Part shown: one piece after another, positions 1 to 9,027 of the stretch | Layout of the letters: each line of letters starts with the position of its first letter | How positions within the stretch are numbered: the stretch's first letter is position 1 | Assembly: GCA_001602925.1 (NCBI GenBank) | Contig: LUZT01000012.1 | Coordinates: forward strand, 1-44,181 | Origin: Chlorobiales bacterium Clorobi_01 | GTDB taxonomy: Bacteria; Bacteroidota; Chlorobiia; Chlorobiales; Chlorobiaceae | DNA length: 44,181 bases | Reading direction: 5' to 3' | Program-made: the position numbers and the translations under genes | The notes under the pieces: model-generated | Seen by the model: the letters and a program-made list of their open reading frames with translations, nothing else | What the model was told of the DNA's origin: nothing | The model's database searches: none

Positions 1-24
1 TAATAATATTTTATAATGATTTTT

Positions 25-56
25 GAACGCTGTCTAACAAACAGCGTTCCTTTTTT
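25..56 (+). terminator. Intrinsic terminator of an upstream rightward gene
   Basis: A perfect 9-bp stem (GAACGCTGT at 25-33, ACAGCGTTC at 41-49) with a 7-nt loop is followed by CC and six T on the + strand. The T-run is only on the + strand, so it most likely ends a transcript entering from left of the window. The leftward dciA-like gene stops at 55, so the hairpin also sits just behind that gene, but without a U-tract in that direction. Confidence 0.7.
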
Positions 57-348
57 ACCTGAAGATGATCGTTCTGATCATTTGATAGCCGATCGCCTTG
101 TTCAGCCGCGCAACGATATCCCGTTTCCGGAAATTGAGTTCCATCCGCCATGAAGGATTTCTGACCTTGACGTATAAATCACCATCCTTCATCTTTTCAA
201 CCGTAGTAACCCGCGCGATAGCTTCTCCGACAACGCCTTCCCATAACTGAAGCGTTTTGTACTCTTCGTATGCTTCAGTCATGCCTATTTTTCTGCAAAC
301 ATCCGACATGAGTGAACCAAGCACTCTGGGTGATTTTTTTTTTGTCAT
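55..348 (-). CDS. DUF721 / DciA-like protein
   Basis: A 97-residue protein with the compact DUF721 fold pattern: a Trp-containing segment (LQLWEGVVGEAIARVT, about residues 33-48), then strands around DLYVKVRNPSWRMEL and a helix with KRDIVARLNKAIG. DUF721 includes DciA, the ancestral loader of the replicative helicase DnaB, and DUF721 genes often follow recF near the origin. It is the last gene of the dnaA-dnaN-recF group, and its ATG overlaps the recF stop (ATGA), so it is translationally coupled. The helicase-loader role is inferred from family and position. The protein is short for DciA and has only the KH-like core. Confidence 0.8.
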   Translation of the reverse strand: MTKKKSPRVLGSLMSDVCRKIGMTEAYEEYKTLQLWEGVVGEAIARVTTVEKMKDGDLYVKVRNPSWRMELNFRKRDIVARLNKAIGYQMIRTIIFR

Positions 349-1457
349 CGCTCCTTGTCTGACATGTGCCTGTAGTCATCGATTGAAAAGGCTGCAATCC
401 CGTTTCCATCCCTTTTTTCCGTCGATGTGATAATGACCTGTCCTTTCGATGAGAGCGTGTCGAGCATGAGCGCCGACACCTTTGCGTCCAGTTCGCTAAA
501 CAGATCATCGAGCAGCGTTACCGGCATCTCTTCAGAGTGTTCGTGCAAGTATGCGTGCAGGGTCATCTTCATCGCTACGAGAAAAGCCCTCTGCTGCCCC
601 TGAGAGGCGTATTTTCGTATCTCCCGGCCATTGAGATGCAAGAGCAGATCATCCCGGTGCGGGCCTGCCAGCGTTTGCCTTCTAAGCAGCTCCTGCCGTT
701 TTAATGCGCGATAACGAGCGCTGAAAAGCGCCTGCATCTGTTCTTTTGGGAGCTCTTTTTCATCATGGTGAAGCGAGGATTGATAGGCTATTTCGCTCTT
801 CGTTCCTTGGGGATTCCAGCGATACACGTCGTCGAGCATCCCATTGAAACTGCTGATAAATAGCTCTCTCGCCTTTACGATCTGCACGGCATGATCGACG
901 AGCTGATCGGTCAGCACCTCCAGAGCCGTTTCAACGGTTGCTGGATCGCTGTATGAGGCCAGTAAGGCGTTACGTTGCTGGAGCACTCTGCGGTACTGAA
1001 TGAGGTCAGACAGGTACTTCCGGTCATACTGGCAGATGGCAGTGTCGATGAAGCGGCGCCTTTCGGCTGGGCCACCCGTGATGATGACCAGCTCCCGTGG
1101 TGCAAAAGTCACACACGGGATAAGGCCGATATGTTTCGAAAAGGTCTGAAGCTCCTGATCGTTGACCAGAATCCGCTTCTCTTTTTGCGGCGTATAGGCC
1201 ACCACAACCTTTGTTTCGCCACCCTGATCGCTTTCAAAGGAGGAGCGTATGGTGAACATCTCCTCCCCGAACATCAGGCAGTCCCTGTCGCTGTTTCCGC
1301 TGAATCCTCTGGTCAGCGCGCAATAGTGGATCGCCTCAAGAATGGTTGTTTTACCCGAGCCGTTACTGCCGTGAATATCGGTGATGTGCCGACCCGGTTG
1401 GAACTCCAGAAGCCTGTGGTTCCTGAAATTCTCAATACTGATGGACTTGAGCCGCAA
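345..1457 (-). CDS. recF: DNA replication and repair protein RecF
   Basis: A 370-residue SMC-like ATPase that binds single-strand gaps and helps load RecA with RecO and RecR. The Walker A motif GSNGSGKT is at residues 30-37, the ABC-type signature (ASQGQQRAF) near 284-292 and Walker B (VTLLDD) near 313-318. The length is normal for RecF. The start is TTG at 1455-1457, preceded by GGAAG, and the N-terminus it gives (MRLKSISIENFRNH) is the standard RecF beginning, so no upstream ATG is needed. It lies 11 bp behind dnaN and overlaps the next gene by 4 bp. Confidence 0.96.
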   Translation of the reverse strand: MRLKSISIENFRNHRLLEFQPGRHITDIHGSNGSGKTTILEAIHYCALTRGFSGNSDRDCLMFGEEMFTIRSSFESDQGGETKVVVAYTPQKEKRILVNDQELQTFSKHIGLIPCVTFAPRELVIITGGPAERRRFIDTAICQYDRKYLSDLIQYRRVLQQRNALLASYSDPATVETALEVLTDQLVDHAVQIVKARELFISSFNGMLDDVYRWNPQGTKSEIAYQSSLHHDEKELPKEQMQALFSARYRALKRQELLRRQTLAGPHRDDLLLHLNGREIRKYASQGQQRAFLVAMKMTLHAYLHEHSEEMPVTLLDDLFSELDAKVSALMLDTLSSKGQVIITSTEKRDGNGIAAFSIDDYRHMSDKER

Positions 1458-1468
1458 ATCACTTCCAT

Positions 1469-2593
1469 TCAGTTATTGATTCTGACCGGCATGACCAGAA
1501 TCATGAGATCTTCCGGTTTCTCGGAGCTTTTCGGTTTGAAAAGCACCGCTGTCTTCGGTGAATTCATCTCGATCAGAACCTCGTCGGTATCAATGTGCGA
1601 AAGCGCTGCCTCGACAAACTTCGTGTTGAAGCCGATGGTAATCTCCTCTCCGGTAAACGAGCAGGCCAGCTCTTCCTGGGCGGACTCTCCTTCGCTGGCG
1701 TTTTCAGCCATCACCTTGATCTGTGAATCCTGTGCGCTGATCTTCAGGTCACCGATGCTTGAAAAGCGTCCGACCCTTTTGACCGAATCGTGCAACTGCG
1801 AACGGTCCGTCACGAGCTGCTTGTCGTTTTCAACCGGTATCACCGCCTCGTAATTGGGATACGGTTCGACAATGAGCGCTGACTCCAATTCCATGGTAGC
1901 AGTTTTGAACTTGACATTCCGACGTTCCGAGTCGATCGTCATCTTCACCTCTTCGTTTGTCAGCATTCTCTGAATGATTGACAGTACCCTTGCCGGCACG
2001 ACGATCTTCTGCTTTTCAGCCACTGCCACCCCGGCCTTCTTCCGGCAGCGGACGAGTCGATGTCCATCGGTTGAAACAGCGGTGATATACTCTTCATCGA
2101 ATTCGAACAGTACGCCCATCATCGCTGGACGCATGCCATCGACACTGCACGCGAACAGTGTTTTATGAATCATGTCCTGAAGCTCGTTTGGCTGAAGCTC
2201 AATCGAGAGATCGAAATTCCGCTCCTGACTTTCCGGTTTCGTGGCGAAGGTGCACGGAATGCGATAACGACCCTTGTCAGTGGCAATATGAATGGTGCCT
2301 AGTTCACCGATCGACTGGCGCTCGATGTCGAATGTAACATCAGTTTCGTACATGCTGCGCAGAAAATCCTGCAAGGTTCTGGCGCGAATAGCGATGTTGC
2401 CCTTGTCGGTCGAAGCCACATCGCAGTTCGTGGTGATCGACAGCTCACCGTCAGTAGCGTACATGGTGAGCATCCCGTTTTCAAGAGTCATGTTGATATT
2501 GTCGAAACGGGCATCCAGTGACTTGGCCGGCACAGCAAGAATAACCTTGTTAGCAGCTTCCTGCAGTCGTTTGATGGTCGTATTGAATTTCAT
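1469..2593 (-). CDS. dnaN: DNA polymerase III beta subunit (sliding clamp)
   Basis: A 374-residue beta clamp, the homodimeric ring that tethers polymerase III to DNA. The N-terminus MKFNTTIKRLQEAANKV, the middle-domain motif STDGHRLVR and the C-terminal end (LVMPVRINN, where the family ends MPVRL or MPMRL) are typical. The length is normal for the family. It lies between dnaA (273 bp upstream) and recF (11 bp downstream) on the same strand, the common bacterial origin order. The gap upstream holds DnaA boxes and presumably the dnaN promoter, though the gene may also be read from dnaA. Confidence 0.97.
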   Translation of the reverse strand: MKFNTTIKRLQEAANKVILAVPAKSLDARFDNINMTLENGMLTMYATDGELSITTNCDVASTDKGNIAIRARTLQDFLRSMYETDVTFDIERQSIGELGTIHIATDKGRYRIPCTFATKPESQERNFDLSIELQPNELQDMIHKTLFACSVDGMRPAMMGVLFEFDEEYITAVSTDGHRLVRCRKKAGVAVAEKQKIVVPARVLSIIQRMLTNEEVKMTIDSERRNVKFKTATMELESALIVEPYPNYEAVIPVENDKQLVTDRSQLHDSVKRVGRFSSIGDLKISAQDSQIKVMAENASEGESAQEELACSFTGEEITIGFNTKFVEAALSHIDTDEVLIEMNSPKTAVLFKPKSSEKPEDLMILVMPVRINN

Positions 2594-2866
2594 CTTCTTA
2601 CAATCTTTATTCTTTTATATAAAAGATTTGTTGTTGTTGTTGAGCTTGTGGAAATCTGGACAGAGGAGCGATGAGACTCATTAAAATGTTATTTTATAAT
2701 GCTTTGTGTTCTTAATTTCTCTTCCATCTTCTGTGGATAGTGTGTTTGTTTCCCTGCACAGGGCAGTTGACGGTTTGTTGGTGATTTCATGCGGCAACCC
2801 CGCGGTGTTGATAACTCCCCTGAAATCAAGATTGCGCCAACAGGTTTTAAACAGGTTATACACAGG
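2594..2866. promoter_or_regulatory. dnaA-dnaN intergenic region with DnaA boxes
   Basis: A gap of 273 bp between dnaA and dnaN. A perfect DnaA box TTATACACA is at 2856-2864 on the + strand, 2 bp from the dnaA stop. TTATCAACA, a common one-base variant, is on the - strand at 2806-2814, and CTATCCACA (one mismatch to TTATCCACA) is on the - strand at 2732-2740. The end near dnaN is AT-rich (about 2594-2720). It is likely the second half of a bipartite origin and/or an autoregulatory region for dnaN. The short open frames across it look spurious. Confidence 0.6.
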
Positions 2867-4348
2867 TTACATCGACATGATTTCAATTCTTTTTCTCAGC
2901 TCCTCGATTTTCTTTCGCTCTTCGCTGGATGATCCGATTTTTTTCTCGATGGTGTTCAGGGCATGGATGACCGTTGAGTGATCGCGTCCGCCGAAGTGCA
3001 GGCCGATGGTCTTGAGCGAGGAGTTGGTCATATCCTTCGACAGGTACATGGCAATCTGGCGTCCGACGGCGATCTCCTTTTTTTTCGATTTCCCTTTCAG
3101 GTCGTTCGAGGTGATCGAAAAATAGGAGCAGACCGCTTTTTCGATGGTTTCGAGAGTCAGTTGCTTGGTGTTGTACCGGATGATGTCCTTGAGCGTCGAT
3201 TTTGTGAACTGAAGGTCGATCTCCTGGTTGTCGAGCGAGTGGGCCGCCAGCAGCTTGACGATGCACCCTTCGAGTTCCCTGACGTTGTTGGTGACGTTGG
3301 TTGCGATAAATTCGATGACTACCGGATCCAGATTGACGCCGCTCTGCTTGAGCTTGCTCTGGATGATCGCCTTGCGGGTCTCGTAATCCGGGGCCTGGAT
3401 GTCGGTGGAGAGGCCCCAGTTGAAACGGGAAATGAGGCGGTCTTCGATGCCCTTGATCTCCTTGATCGGCCGGTCTGCCGACAGGATGATCTGTTTGTTG
3501 GACTGATGCAGGGTATTGAAGATGTGGAATATCTCCTCCTGGGTCTTTTCCTTGCCCGCGAAAAACTGGATGTCGTCGATAATCAGGACGTCAATGTTCC
3601 GGTAAAAGGCCGAGAACTCCTGAATTTTACCGTTCTGGATTGCGTTGACGAAATCGATGGCGAACTTTTCGCTTGAAACGTACAGCACGGCGTCAGTGAT
3701 GCGGTTTTCAAGTACCGAGTTGCCAATGGCCTGCATCATGTGGGTCTTGCCGAGTCCAACGCCGCCGTAAATGACCAGCGGGTTGAAGGCATTCTGTCCC
3801 GGGTTCTGGGCAATCGATTTGGATGCGGCAAATGCCAGAGAGTTGCAATCTCCGCGGATGAGCGTTGAAAAGGTGTATTTCGGGTTGAGGTTGCTTTCAA
3901 ATCTGGCGCGCCCCGTTTCAAATCGTTCACGGCCAGATGATACCTTCTCTCCGGCACCTTCCGGACGCCCCGTCCTTTCTGCAGGCGCGGCATCGTTCTG
4001 GTGAGGCAATTCGATGGTCACCGGCTGACCCTGCGATTTGTCCATCACGATGGAGTACATCAGCTTCGCTTCCGGCCCGATGACCTGCCGGAGGGCCTGT
4101 TTTACATGTACCGAATAGTTCTCTTCGATCCATTCGTAGAAGAACTGGCTTGGAACTTCTATGGTCAGCTCGCTACCCGAAAATGAAAGAGGTCTGATTG
4201 GCAGGAACCAGGTTTTGAACGCAAGTGTGTTGATGTTCTCCTGAATAAGTCCGAGGCAGGCGCTCCATACCTTCTCTGCAAATGATCGACCATGCGTCGG
4301 GGTTACTTGCAGGTTGTCTGGAGCTTCTTGCTGGATCGTATCGGGCAT
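2867..4348 (-). CDS. dnaA: Chromosomal replication initiator DnaA
   Basis: A 493-residue AAA+ initiator that binds DnaA boxes and melts the origin. Domain I spans about residues 20-100 ([20 protein letters not shown]), domain II is a low-complexity linker (about 112-155), and the AAA+ core has Walker A GGVGLGKT at 195-202 and Walker B LIIDDIQF. The C-terminal domain IV has the helix-turn-helix signature ending [11 protein letters not shown], which reads the DnaA box. It is slightly longer than the E. coli protein because of domain II. The start is the ATG at 4346-4348. I see no purine-rich ribosome site before it, only a pyrimidine-rich leader. It heads the leftward dnaA-dnaN-recF group. Confidence 0.98.
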   Translation of the reverse strand: MPDTIQQEAPDNLQVTPTHGRSFAEKVWSACLGLIQENINTLAFKTWFLPIRPLSFSGSELTIEVPSQFFYEWIEENYSVHVKQALRQVIGPEAKLMYSIVMDKSQGQPVTIELPHQNDAAPAERTGRPEGAGEKVSSGRERFETGRARFESNLNPKYTFSTLIRGDCNSLAFAASKSIAQNPGQNAFNPLVIYGGVGLGKTHMMQAIGNSVLENRITDAVLYVSSEKFAIDFVNAIQNGKIQEFSAFYRNIDVLIIDDIQFFAGKEKTQEEIFHIFNTLHQSNKQIILSADRPIKEIKGIEDRLISRFNWGLSTDIQAPDYETRKAIIQSKLKQSGVNLDPVVIEFIATNVTNNVRELEGCIVKLLAAHSLDNQEIDLQFTKSTLKDIIRYNTKQLTLETIEKAVCSYFSITSNDLKGKSKKKEIAVGRQIAMYLSKDMTNSSLKTIGLHFGGRDHSTVIHALNTIEKKIGSSSEERKKIEELRKRIEIMSM

Positions 4349-4754
4349 GAGACTTGAGGGGGAGATGCGTTGTTTCGGTGATTCATCAACATTTTCTGTT
4401 TACAAGGTACTGTTTTCAGTGGACAAAAAACAATCCAGCTTCTGATTTTGGCTGTTAACGCCCCCACTTTTGCCGACGGATTTTTCAACATCTCATCTTG
4501 TTTTTTTACTGAGGTTTAGTGGGTTTTCTGGAAAAAGTTATCCACATACGTTGGGGGTTTGGTTGTTTGGTGTTCTCGGGCTTTTGGCGGGTTGTGATTT
4601 TCTTGTCAACAAATTATCAACACGGCGGGCGGTTTGTGGAGAGGCGGGTGTTGATAAGTGTTCGGGAGGGGAGTTTTCTTGCTTATCTGGGAGTAAAATG
4701 ATACATTAAACGTCCTGTAATTTTAAACAATCATTTGAGAGGAGTTTTGAGGAG
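4349..4754. other. Probable replication origin (oriC) between dnaA and rpmH
   Basis: A gene-free stretch of 406 bp between divergent dnaA and rpmH. Full DnaA boxes are TTATCCACA at 4538-4546 (+), TTATCAACA at 4614-4622 (+) and TTATCAACA on the - strand at 4649-4657. One-mismatch copies are TCATCAACA at 4383-4391, TTTTCAACA at 4482-4490 and TTGTCAACA at 4603-4611. AT-rich DNA lies next to rpmH (about 4690-4740), a candidate unwinding element that also overlaps the rpmH promoter. The dnaA/rpmH location and the divergent transcription fit a classical bacterial origin. Origin function is inferred. Confidence 0.8.
4679..4707 (+). promoter_or_regulatory. Candidate promoter of rpmH-rnpA-yidD-yidC
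   Basis: TTGCTT at 4679-4684 and TACATT at 4702-4707 are 17 bp apart, about 48 bp before the rpmH ATG. They match the sigma-70 consensus at 3/6 and 4/6 positions, so the call rests mostly on spacing, AT-richness and position. Confidence 0.35.
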
Positions 4755-4916
4755 ATGAAAAGGACATTTCAGCCGAGCAACAGGAAGAGAAGAAACAAGC
4801 ATGGCTTCAGGCAGAGAATGGCTACCAAGAACGGACGCAAGGTTTTGTCTGCCCGTCGTGCCAAGGGCCGTCACTCCCTGAGTGTCAGCAGCTCGATGAG
4901 TGCTTCGAAACGTTAA
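4755..4916 (+). CDS. rpmH: 50S ribosomal protein L34
   Basis: A 53-residue, very basic protein with the whole L34 signature: [19 protein letters not shown] at the start, then [20 protein letters not shown]34 is a small late-assembly protein of the large subunit that contacts 23S rRNA. The C-terminal tail ([13 protein letters not shown]) is a little longer than the 44-46 residues usual in other bacteria. GAGG lies right before the ATG and a second GAGAGGAG about 10 bases further up. rpmH followed by rnpA, yidD and yidC is the standard order beside dnaA. Confidence 0.95.
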   Translation: MKRTFQPSNRKRRNKHGFRQRMATKNGRKVLSARRAKGRHSLSVSSSMSASKR

Positions 4917-4963
4917 CTCACTGGCCGGAACGGAGCTTCGGTTTCACTTCCGGGCGGATTTGC

Positions 4964-5431
4964 GTGTATCCGGGCATGCTTTCTGAAAAACGAACCAATG
5001 CCCTGCCAAGGGGAGAAATAGCCCGGGGAAAAAGCGCTGTTTCCCGTCTGTTTAGCCAGGGTGGCCGTCTGAAGGGCGGTTTTCTCCTGTTGATCTATTC
5101 TGCTTCGCGGCCGGTTGAGCAGGCTCCCCGGATACCGTTCAGGGTGCTGTTTACGGTTGGCAAGAAGCTTGCTCCGAGAGCTGTTGACCGTAATCGCATC
5201 AAGCGTCTGATGCGGGAAGCTTACCGGCTTGAGAAAAACCTTTTGTCCGAAGCGCTTGCGTCGTCTGAAAGACGGAAAGATGATCATCAGGTGTTTCTGG
5301 CTTTTTTATACCGGGGAAAGGCTGATGCCATCCCGTCGCTGGAGAGGTTCCGGGCTGAAATACGGCACATGCTGAAACATTTTCTATCGAACAGACTGCC
5401 GCAGGTATGGGAGGGTGACAAGGTTGAGTAA
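4964..5431 (+). CDS. rnpA: Ribonuclease P protein component
   Basis: The protein subunit of RNase P, which matures the 5' ends of tRNAs with the RNase P RNA. The family signature is clear: [26 protein letters not shown], shown here in two parts as [15 protein letters not shown] and [11 protein letters not shown]. It reads 155 residues from a GTG at 4964. A second possible start is the ATG at 4976 four codons later, and neither has a strong ribosome site. The length is a little above the usual 110-130, with an N-terminal and a C-terminal extension. It overlaps yidD at its 3' end. Confidence 0.93.
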   Translation: MYPGMLSEKRTNALPRGEIARGKSAVSRLFSQGGRLKGGFLLLIYSASRPVEQAPRIPFRVLFTVGKKLAPRAVDRNRIKRLMREAYRLEKNLLSEALASSERRKDDHQVFLAFLYRGKADAIPSLERFRAEIRHMLKHFLSNRLPQVWEGDKVE

Positions 5432-5741
5432 CGAAGGCGATCAACAGAACAAAGGGCCGGAAAAAAGCGGCACAACTCCTGGCCAGCTTTTGAACATCGT
5501 GCCGATTCTTCTGATAAAATTTTATCAGTCGTTCATTTCACCGCTGCTCGGGCCGTCCTGCAAGTACCATCCTACCTGTTCCCGCTATGCCCTTGAAGCG
5601 TTCCGGCAGCACAATTTCTTCTATGCCTCCTGGCTGACTGTCTGGAGGGTATTGCGCTGCAATCCGTTTTCCAAGGGCGGTTATGACCCCGTGCCGCCCA
5701 AAACAATGATATCCGCAGGTAATTCAAAAGATTCGAAGTAA
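5415..5741 (+). CDS. yidD: Membrane protein insertion efficiency factor YidD
   Basis: A small (108-residue) YidD-family protein, an inner-membrane-associated helper of the YidC insertase. The family block is complete: [20 protein letters not shown], then SRYALEAF and a C-terminal [14 protein letters not shown], with its conserved Cys residues. An unconserved N-terminal stretch of about 30 residues precedes it. The start is GTG at 5415, inside rnpA. A TTG nine bases later (5424) is also possible. The stop overlaps the yidC ATG (TAATG), so translation is probably coupled. Confidence 0.93.
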   Translation: MTRLSNEGDQQNKGPEKSGTTPGQLLNIVPILLIKFYQSFISPLLGPSCKYHPTCSRYALEAFRQHNFFYASWLTVWRVLRCNPFSKGGYDPVPPKTMISAGNSKDSK

Positions 5742-7504
5742 TGGATAGAAATTCGGTGATAGGGTTTGCCCTGATTGCTGCAATCATGATCGTGTGGCTT
5801 CAGTTCATGAAGCCTGAGCAGAAACTGGAACTTGAAAAGGCTGCGACTCCACGGGAGGCGGTTCAGAAGCCCTCCGCAAATGGCGCTCCGGTGGCTTCTG
5901 CTCCGGAAACCTCAATGGAGAGTCTTGGCGCGTTCGCCCAAGCCTCGATGGGCGACGAGCAGACCATCACCGTTAACAGCGATCTGTTCACGGCGGTGCT
6001 CTCTTCCAAAGGAGCCACCCTTAAGTCGCTTGTGCTCAAAAAGCATCTCGCTGTGAATGGCAAGCCATTCAACCTGGTGTCTTCGAAAGACAAGGGTGCG
6101 CTTTCCATGCTCTTTCTGAGCAATGACGGCAAGCGAATCGATACCCGTGAGCTCTATTTCAGAAGTCTTAACACCAAAACCTCGGAAACGGTAACCGGCC
6201 AAAAGAAGCTCTCGGTCAGCTATGTGCTCGATGTGGATACAAATCGCAGCATTCAGGTGACTTATACCTTTACCGGAGACAGCTATGTGGTCGATTACGA
6301 TCTCAAGCTCAACGGTTTCGGTTCGACCATCGCAGGCAACGAGTATCAGCTCAATTGGGATGGCGGCCTGGTATACTCCGAAAAAGATAAGGTTGACGAG
6401 TCACACAATGCTCTCGCCAGCGCCTACCTCGGCGGCGGTCTGCTCAAGCTCGACGCCAGTGACGCCAAGAAGTCCTATCAGGAGGAGGAGTCGGGCAAGG
6501 CCGAGTGGGTAGCTGTCAGGAACAAATATTTCGTTGCGGCGCTCATACCGCAGAGGACAACCGAAGGGGTTTACCTGCAAGGGAAGAAGGTGGCTGGAAG
6601 CGAGTTCGAGAACTATGTGACTGCTCTGAAGATGAGGTTTCCGGCAGGTCAGAACCTCGTCGATGACCATTATCGGCTCTATGTCGGGCCTCTCGACTAC
6701 AACACGGTGAAGTCCCTGCACGTCGGGCTTGAGAAGATCATGGATTTTGGCTGGGACTGGCTGACTCGCCCCTTCGCCGAGTATCTCATTCTGCCGATCT
6801 TCAACTGGATGAACAAGGTTGTGACCAACTATGGTCTCATCATCATCATCTTCGCTTTCCTGATCAAGCTGGTTACCTGGCCGCTGTCGCTCGCCTCGAC
6901 CAAATCGATGAAGAAGATGTCGGCTTTGCAGCCGATGATGCAAGAGCTTCAGGAGAAGTACAAGGATAACCCTGCCAAGCTGCAAAGCGAGCTCGGGCGC
7001 ATCTACAAGGAGGCCGGTGTCAATCCGCTCGGCGGCTGCCTGCCAACGCTGATCCAGATGCCGTTGCTCTTTGCGATGTTCTACGTGTTCCGCTCGTCGA
7101 TCCAGCTTCGTCAGCACGGTTTCCTCTGGGTAAAGGATCTTTCCGTGCCGGACTCGGTGTACAATTTCGGTTTCGCCCTGCCGCTTTACGGCGATCACAT
7201 TGCCATCATGCCAATTCTGATGGCCGTGACCGTTTTCTTCCAGCAGAAGATCACTCCGACCGCCCAGTCCAACGAGCAGATGAAGATCATGATGTGGATG
7301 TTCCCGGCCATGATGCTCCTGTTCTTCAACAACATGCCGGCGGGTCTGGCGCTTTACTACCTGATGTTCAACATCTTCAGCATCGCCCAGCAGGCCTACA
7401 TCAACGCCACGGTATCAGACGCCGACAAGGCGGCGGCTGCAATCCAGGTTGCTGCGGCTTCAAAACCGGCGCAGGGCGCGAAAAAGGGAGGAAAGAAAAA
7501 GTAA
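5741..7504 (+). CDS. yidC: Membrane protein insertase YidC
   Basis: A 587-residue YidC/Oxa1 insertase of the Gram-negative type. One N-terminal membrane segment (residues 6-23) is followed by a large periplasmic beta domain (about 70-330) and the conserved C-terminal core of five membrane helices (about 345-555). Family blocks include [20 protein letters not shown] and [20 protein letters not shown]. The position that carries the conserved groove Arg in E. coli YidC appears as Lys376 ([10 protein letters not shown]), keeping the positive charge. The C-terminus ends in a Lys-rich tail (GAKKGGKKK), as in many YidC proteins that bind ribosomes. The ATG overlaps the yidD stop. Confidence 0.97.
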   Translation: MDRNSVIGFALIAAIMIVWLQFMKPEQKLELEKAATPREAVQKPSANGAPVASAPETSMESLGAFAQASMGDEQTITVNSDLFTAVLSSKGATLKSLVLKKHLAVNGKPFNLVSSKDKGALSMLFLSNDGKRIDTRELYFRSLNTKTSETVTGQKKLSVSYVLDVDTNRSIQVTYTFTGDSYVVDYDLKLNGFGSTIAGNEYQLNWDGGLVYSEKDKVDESHNALASAYLGGGLLKLDASDAKKSYQEEESGKAEWVAVRNKYFVAALIPQRTTEGVYLQGKKVAGSEFENYVTALKMRFPAGQNLVDDHYRLYVGPLDYNTVKSLHVGLEKIMDFGWDWLTRPFAEYLILPIFNWMNKVVTNYGLIIIIFAFLIKLVTWPLSLASTKSMKKMSALQPMMQELQEKYKDNPAKLQSELGRIYKEAGVNPLGGCLPTLIQMPLLFAMFYVFRSSIQLRQHGFLWVKDLSVPDSVYNFGFALPLYGDHIAIMPILMAVTVFFQQKITPTAQSNEQMKIMMWMFPAMMLLFFNNMPAGLALYYLMFNIFSIAQQAYINATVSDADKAAAAIQVAAASKPAQGAKKGGKKK

Positions 7505-7510
7505 CCCACG

Positions 7511-8107
7511 ATGGGCGGTCTCGAACAGGCGGATGCGTGGCTTTTCCAGCTCCTGAACCACGGTTTGGCTCACCCGGCGCTGGACGACCTGATGCTGTTC
7601 CTGACCAGCCCGAAGCACTCTGTCCATATCCTGGTACTTCTCGCACTCTTCATTCTTGTCAGAAAGGGGAAAGACGCGTTTTTCGTCATTCCCCTTCTTC
7701 TTTTCGCTGTCGGCATCGCCGACTACACCGCATCCGGTATCATGAAGCCGCTCTTTCATCGCGTTCGCCCCTGCTTCGCGCTCGAAGGGGTGCGTCTCCT
7801 CGTCGATCAGTCGCACTCCTGGTCGTTCGCCTCTTCCCACGCGGCCAATTCGACGGCCATCGCCAGCCTTGTGTGGCTCTTCTTCTGGCGGGGCGAAACG
7901 GTTGATAAAGTCTTCACTGTGGTTGTGATCGCTTACGCCTCGATGGTCGCCTTCTCGCGAATCTACGTCGGTGTGCACTATCCTGGCGACGTGCTTGGCG
8001 GCGTCGTGATTGGTCTTGCCAGCGCGGCGGTGATCTACACGGCGTTCGCCTGGATCGTCAAGAACGTGGTGCACCGGCGAGTGATGCAGAGGGAGGGCTC
8101 GGAATGA
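7511..8107 (+). CDS. PAP2-family membrane phosphatase
   Basis: A 198-residue type-2 phosphatidic acid phosphatase with about five or six membrane helices. The three catalytic motifs are visible: KPLFHRVRP (residues 79-87), SFASSH (105-110, the SGH motif with Ser in place of Gly) and SRIYVGVHYPGD (149-160) with Arg150, His156 and Asp160. Members dephosphorylate lipid phosphates such as undecaprenyl pyrophosphate, phosphatidylglycerol phosphate or lipid A phosphates. The sequence alone does not choose among these. It starts 6 bp after yidC and its end overlaps the ROK gene by 4 bp, so it is in the same transcript. Confidence 0.88.
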   Translation: MGGLEQADAWLFQLLNHGLAHPALDDLMLFLTSPKHSVHILVLLALFILVRKGKDAFFVIPLLLFAVGIADYTASGIMKPLFHRVRPCFALEGVRLLVDQSHSWSFASSHAANSTAIASLVWLFFWRGETVDKVFTVVVIAYASMVAFSRIYVGVHYPGDVLGGVVIGLASAAVIYTAFAWIVKNVVHRRVMQREGSE

Positions 8108-9027
8108 ATCGCTGGGGAATCGATCTCGGCGGTACCAAGATCGAGGGGGTGATCCTCGACAGCGAGTTGCGCCCCCTCATTCGCCATCGCATTCCGACCG
8201 GGCAAGAGCAGGGGTACGGCCATATTCTCATGCAGATCAAAAGCCTCGTCGGGACGATGGCCGAGAAGTCGGGACTCGACCTGCCGGAGAAGATCGGCAT
8301 CGGCACGCCCGGGCGCGCCGATGGTGGCGACGGCGTCATCAGCAACTCGAACACGATCTGCCTGAACGGAATGCCGCTCTTGCGCGATCTGCAAGAGGCG
8401 CTCCGGCTGGAGGTGGTGATCGACAACGACGCGAACTGCTTTGCGCTCGCCGAGTCGATGCTCGGCGCGGGGCGCGACGAGATGGCGCGGCCCGGCGCGA
8501 CGGCTTTCGGTATCATCCTCGGCACCGGCGTGGGCGGCGGCATCGTCCGCGATGGCCGGATTATCCGGGGCGCGCACGGCATCGCCGGAGAGTGGGGGCA
8601 CAACCCGCTGCCGGGCGAGCACGCGAAATGCTACTGCGGACGGCGCGGCTGCGTCGAGACGGTCGTCTCCGGCCCGGCGCTCGAACGCCACTACGCGGCC
8701 CTCAGCGGGCGAAAGGCGTCGCTCAGGGAGATCGTGGCGGCGAGCGGGCGGGACGAGTCGGCGCGAAAGACCATCGACCGGCTCGTCACCTCGTTCGGCA
8801 AAGCGCTGGCGGCGGTGATCAACATTCTCGATCCGGACGTCGTCATCATCGGCGGCGGCGTGGGCAACATCCGCCAGCTCTACACTCCTGAGACGAGGCT
8901 GATGATTTCCGCCAACGTCTTCAACCACTCGTTCGACATTCCGCTCCTGCCGCCGATGCTTGGCGACAGCGCGGGGGTCTTCGGCGCGGCGCTGCTCGCG
9001 GGGCCGCCACTCACTGCACAGTATTGA
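8104..9027 (+). CDS. ROK-family sugar kinase
   Basis: A 307-residue ROK (repressor, ORF, kinase) protein without a DNA-binding N-terminus, so an enzyme rather than a regulator. The phosphate loop DLGGTK is at 7-12, the catalytic-base motif DNDAN at 108-112, the second glycine-rich ATP loop GTGVGGG at 141-147, and a zinc site is formed by His166 with Cys176, Cys178 and Cys183 (CYCGRRGC). Family members phosphorylate glucose, fructose, N-acetylglucosamine or N-acetylmannosamine; the substrate here is not decidable from sequence. It overlaps the genes on both sides by 4 bp. Confidence 0.9.
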   Translation: MNRWGIDLGGTKIEGVILDSELRPLIRHRIPTGQEQGYGHILMQIKSLVGTMAEKSGLDLPEKIGIGTPGRADGGDGVISNSNTICLNGMPLLRDLQEALRLEVVIDNDANCFALAESMLGAGRDEMARPGATAFGIILGTGVGGGIVRDGRIIRGAHGIAGEWGHNPLPGEHAKCYCGRRGCVETVVSGPALERHYAALSGRKASLREIVAASGRDESARKTIDRLVTSFGKALAAVINILDPDVVIIGGGVGNIRQLYTPETRLMISANVFNHSFDIPLLPPMLGDSAGVFGAALLAGPPLTAQY

